Below, one piece after another: positions 5,682-7,361 of a DNA stretch of 7,361 nt. Source of the stretch: JAZLDV01 sp045614925 (GTDB lineage: Bacteria > Bacillota_I > Bacilli_A > Erysipelotrichales > Coprobacillaceae). The stretch is taken from positions 1-7,361 of the forward strand of contig JAZLDV010000079.1 in the NCBI GenBank assembly GCA_045614925.1. Reading direction: 5' to 3'. The notes beneath the pieces are model-generated. The model was not told where the DNA came from and searched no databases. It worked only from the letters and a program-made list of their open reading frames with translations. A program made the translations under genes and the position numbers. Every line of letters begins with the position of its first letter. Position 1 is the first letter of the stretch.

Positions 5682-6540
5682 AATCTTTATATAATACTAT
5701 ATTTAAAGATAGTGGATGAACTTTAAATTCATACTTCTCAGCTTTATATATTTCACCATCTAAGTTCCCTGTATTTTCACAATACAAAGTTGCTTCTTTT
5801 AATTTAAAATCATGAACTAATTTATGCCCATCTAAATTTTCCATAAGTAATCTTGCTATCATATAAGGCATTTTAGCTTTAGGCATTTTATCAGCAATAC
5901 GTACATTCATATATCCATCCATAATATCTGCATGTGGTGTAACTTTAAAACCTCCACCATAATATTGACCATTATTAAATGTACATAAAGTCATAGGTCC
6001 TTTATAAATAACTTCCCCTTCACTTATGACAGTAATATCTTTAAATTCATAATCGAATAAATTTTTCATAATCGATCCTACATAACTCTTTGATTGTTTA
6101 CCTGAGGTAGCCCCTGTAACTGCTGGCATTTTATTAGCTATTAAAGCATCAACCCCAAAACATGCTGAATTCATATAATAACGATCATTAATTTTAACTG
6201 TATCAATTACTGTAGGTTCTAATGATAATGATTTTTTTAATAATTTAACTGGATCTTTTTCTTTTGTTATCATTCTGCAAAAATCATTTCCTGTCCCTAA
6301 AGGAATTAATACTGTCTCATGATGTGTATCAACCAATGCCTGTAATAATCCATGCATTGTTCCATCTCCACCTACAGCATAAAATCTTGCTTTTTCTTTT
6401 TGTTCTTTTATTCTTTTTTGAGAATCTTTTATCGAATTTGTATAAACAATTTCATAATCTAAATCTTTTAATACTTCATGAAAATGATGTTCAAAATCAT
6501 GATGTTTCTTAATATTATGCATCATTACTATATGCTTCAT
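5680..6540 (-). CDS. Diacylglycerol kinase family lipid kinase (DgkB/YegS-like)
   Basis: Soluble lipid kinase of the diacylglycerol/sphingosine kinase catalytic fold, which phosphorylates a lipid hydroxyl with ATP. In Gram-positives DgkB recycles diacylglycerol released during lipoteichoic acid synthesis. At 286 residues it is near the usual 290-310. Visible motifs are the nucleotide-binding GGDGT (57-61), LGTGNDF (81-87), NGQYYGGG (190-197), the acidic DIMDG (205-209) and the catalytic-region NLDGE (259-263). The order and spacing are those of the family. I start it at ATG 6540 because AGGTGA at 6546-6551 is five bases upstream; a GTG at 6549 would add three residues but lies within that site. 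It follows the methyltransferase gene by 30 bases with no terminator, so the two probably share a transcript. DgkB, BmrU or YegS-type specificity cannot be told from sequence alone. Confidence 0.93.
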   Translation of the reverse strand: MKHIVMMHNIKKHHDFEHHFHEVLKDLDYEIVYTNSIKDSQKRIKEQKEKARFYAVGGDGTMHGLLQALVDTHHETVLIPLGTGNDFCRMITKEKDPVKLLKKSLSLEPTVIDTVKINDRYYMNSACFGVDALIANKMPAVTGATSGKQSKSYVGSIMKNLFDYEFKDITVISEGEVIYKGPMTLCTFNNGQYYGGGFKVTPHADIMDGYMNVRIADKMPKAKMPYMIARLLMENLDGHKLVHDFKLKEATLYCENTGNLDGEIYKAEKYEFKVHPLSLNIVLYKD

Positions 6541-6545
6541 ATACT

Positions 6546-6551
6546 TCACCT
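6546..6551 (-). promoter_or_regulatory. Ribosome binding site deciding the lipid kinase start
   Basis: AGGTGA on the minus strand lies five bases before ATG 6540. The in-frame GTG at 6549 overlaps this motif and has no other purine-rich sequence at a suitable distance, so it is unlikely to be the start. Confidence 0.6.
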
Positions 6552-6570
6552 ACTTCTACACTATTATACA

Positions 6571-7361
6571 TTATTTTTTAGCCAATGTCATAAATCTTTC
6601 AAATGTTCCTTTAATAATATGTCCTTTATCCACTACATGAAAGCCTGCATCTTCTAATTCCTTATCCATCTGTTTATGTGATACTAACAATAACGTATCA
6701 CATAAGCGATATGCACCTTCAATAAGTTCTAATTGCTGCTCATATGTAAACGGACTATATACACCATAAGGAATATCCATAATCGCAACATCATAATATT
6801 CATCTAATTGTGTCATATCTTTCTTTTCTATAATTAAAGGATCATAATTAAAATGCTGTAAATTCAATCTTGCCTGATATGAAACATCTCTATTAATATC
6901 ATATCCTTTAATATTAATACCCATACTTAATGCTTCTAATACTACTGTTCCTATTCCACAACAAGGATCAACTGTTTTTAATGTTATATCATTTCCTAAT
7001 GCTATATTAACAATTGTTCTGGCATCTCTAATATTTAATGAATGAGAATAAGAATGTGGTTTTTCATATCTTTCATTCCATACTCTAGAATCATTATAAA
7101 TACCAAAATACCATCTATTATTTATACATGTACATGCAAAAACTGTTTTAGGTTTTTGCATGTTTACTGAACCATTAATAGGAAAAGCTAATAATTTACA
7201 TTTTTCTATAGATTCATTGTAATGAACATGTGTAATATCATTTTTTAAATAAATAACTTTAAAATCATAATAACATAAGTCTTCTTGTTTAATATAATCT
7301 ACAAGATCATCGAAATTTTCACTACTTACCATGATATCTAATCGACCTTTAATAAATACAC
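6571..7361 (-). CDS. TRM11/UPF0020-type SAM-dependent RNA methyltransferase (5' end cut by window edge)
   Basis: A class I SAM-dependent methyltransferase of the TRM11/UPF0020 type, members of which methylate the exocyclic amine of guanine in RNA. The visible 262 residues end at TAA 6571-6573. Counting from the internal Met at 7332, PHSYSHSLNIRDAR (92-105) leads to the SAM-binding motif I VDPCCGIGT (121-129). The acidic end of the next strand is GYDIN (143-147), and the catalytic motif IV is DIPYG (186-190), a variant of the family's DPPYG/NPPY. The frame has no stop upstream of ATG 7332. It continues to the window edge as VFIKGRLDI, which resembles the conserved 'SPFIK-R' stretch I recall from this family, and that ATG has no ribosome binding site. 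The true start is therefore outside the window, probably several dozen residues away. The RNA target is not known. The lipid kinase gene follows in what looks like one transcript. Confidence 0.85.
   Translation of the reverse strand, partial: VFIKGRLDIMVSSENFDDLVDYIKQEDLCYYDFKVIYLKNDITHVHYNESIEKCKLLAFPINGSVNMQKPKTVFACTCINNRWYFGIYNDSRVWNERYEKPHSYSHSLNIRDARTIVNIALGNDITLKTVDPCCGIGTVVLEALSMGINIKGYDINRDVSYQARLNLQHFNYDPLIIEKKDMTQLDEYYDVAIMDIPYGVYSPFTYEQQLELIEGAYRLCDTLLLVSHKQMDKELEDAGFHVVDKGHIIKGTFERFMTLAKK

Noticed and set aside
6264..6512. Plus-strand ORF of 82 codons
   Set aside because: It is antisense to the lipid kinase gene across its GGDGT region; the Phe/Leu/His-rich product is a shadow.
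6538..6549. GTG 6549 as start of the lipid kinase
   Set aside because: The GTG is part of the AGGTGA ribosome binding site that serves ATG 6540.
1..7361. CRISPR array, tRNA/rRNA gene, insertion sequence, toxin-antitoxin or phage module
   Set aside because: No regularly spaced direct repeats, structural-RNA signatures, transposase-like proteins or matching gene pairs were seen on either strand; the recognisable genes are housekeeping.

Overview
This is an ordinary-looking chromosomal window from a strongly AT-rich (by eye about 30% G+C) low-GC Gram-positive bacterium. Shine-Dalgarno sites are strong and purine-rich, TGA and TAA are stops, and genes are tightly packed with short intrinsic terminators. 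The ftsEX, GpmI, CorC-like and diacylglycerol-kinase-like gene set and the heavy TTA/ATA/AAA codon use fit the Bacillota, perhaps Erysipelotrichia/Coprobacillaceae. That placement is inference from composition and gene style, not from a marker gene.

Layout, left to right. All genes are on the minus strand except one. The window opens inside gpmI (phosphoglycerate mutase; C-terminal end off the left edge), which has its own promoter. Upstream of it are two small unknown genes: a 61-66 aa two-helix membrane protein, preceded by a 129 aa soluble helical protein. They are probably co-transcribed and end in an intrinsic terminator before the gpmI promoter. Next comes the overlapping pair ftsE-ftsX, whose ABC-type complex links division to septal peptidoglycan hydrolysis, with a terminator at the ftsX stop. 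An AT-rich divergent region (3842-4007) holds back-to-back extended -10 promoters for ftsE and for the only plus-strand gene, a 64 aa zinc-ribbon protein. That gene converges on a CNNM/CorC-family membrane protein with CBS domains, and both end in one shared bidirectional terminator. Finally, a diacylglycerol kinase-family lipid kinase lies 30 bases downstream of a TRM11/UPF0020-type RNA methyltransferase gene. These two are probably one transcript. The methyltransferase frame stays open to the right edge, so its N-terminus is outside the window.

The functions are housekeeping: glycolysis, division, divalent metal handling, lipid phosphorylation and RNA modification. I see no mobile element, CRISPR array, tRNA/rRNA gene, phage gene or defence cassette, and no gene-free stretch longer than about 170 bases. 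The parts worth a second look are the two unknown small genes, the zinc-ribbon gene divergent from ftsEX, the terminators built into gene ends, and two inverted repeats next to promoters. I do not see a novel multi-gene system here.
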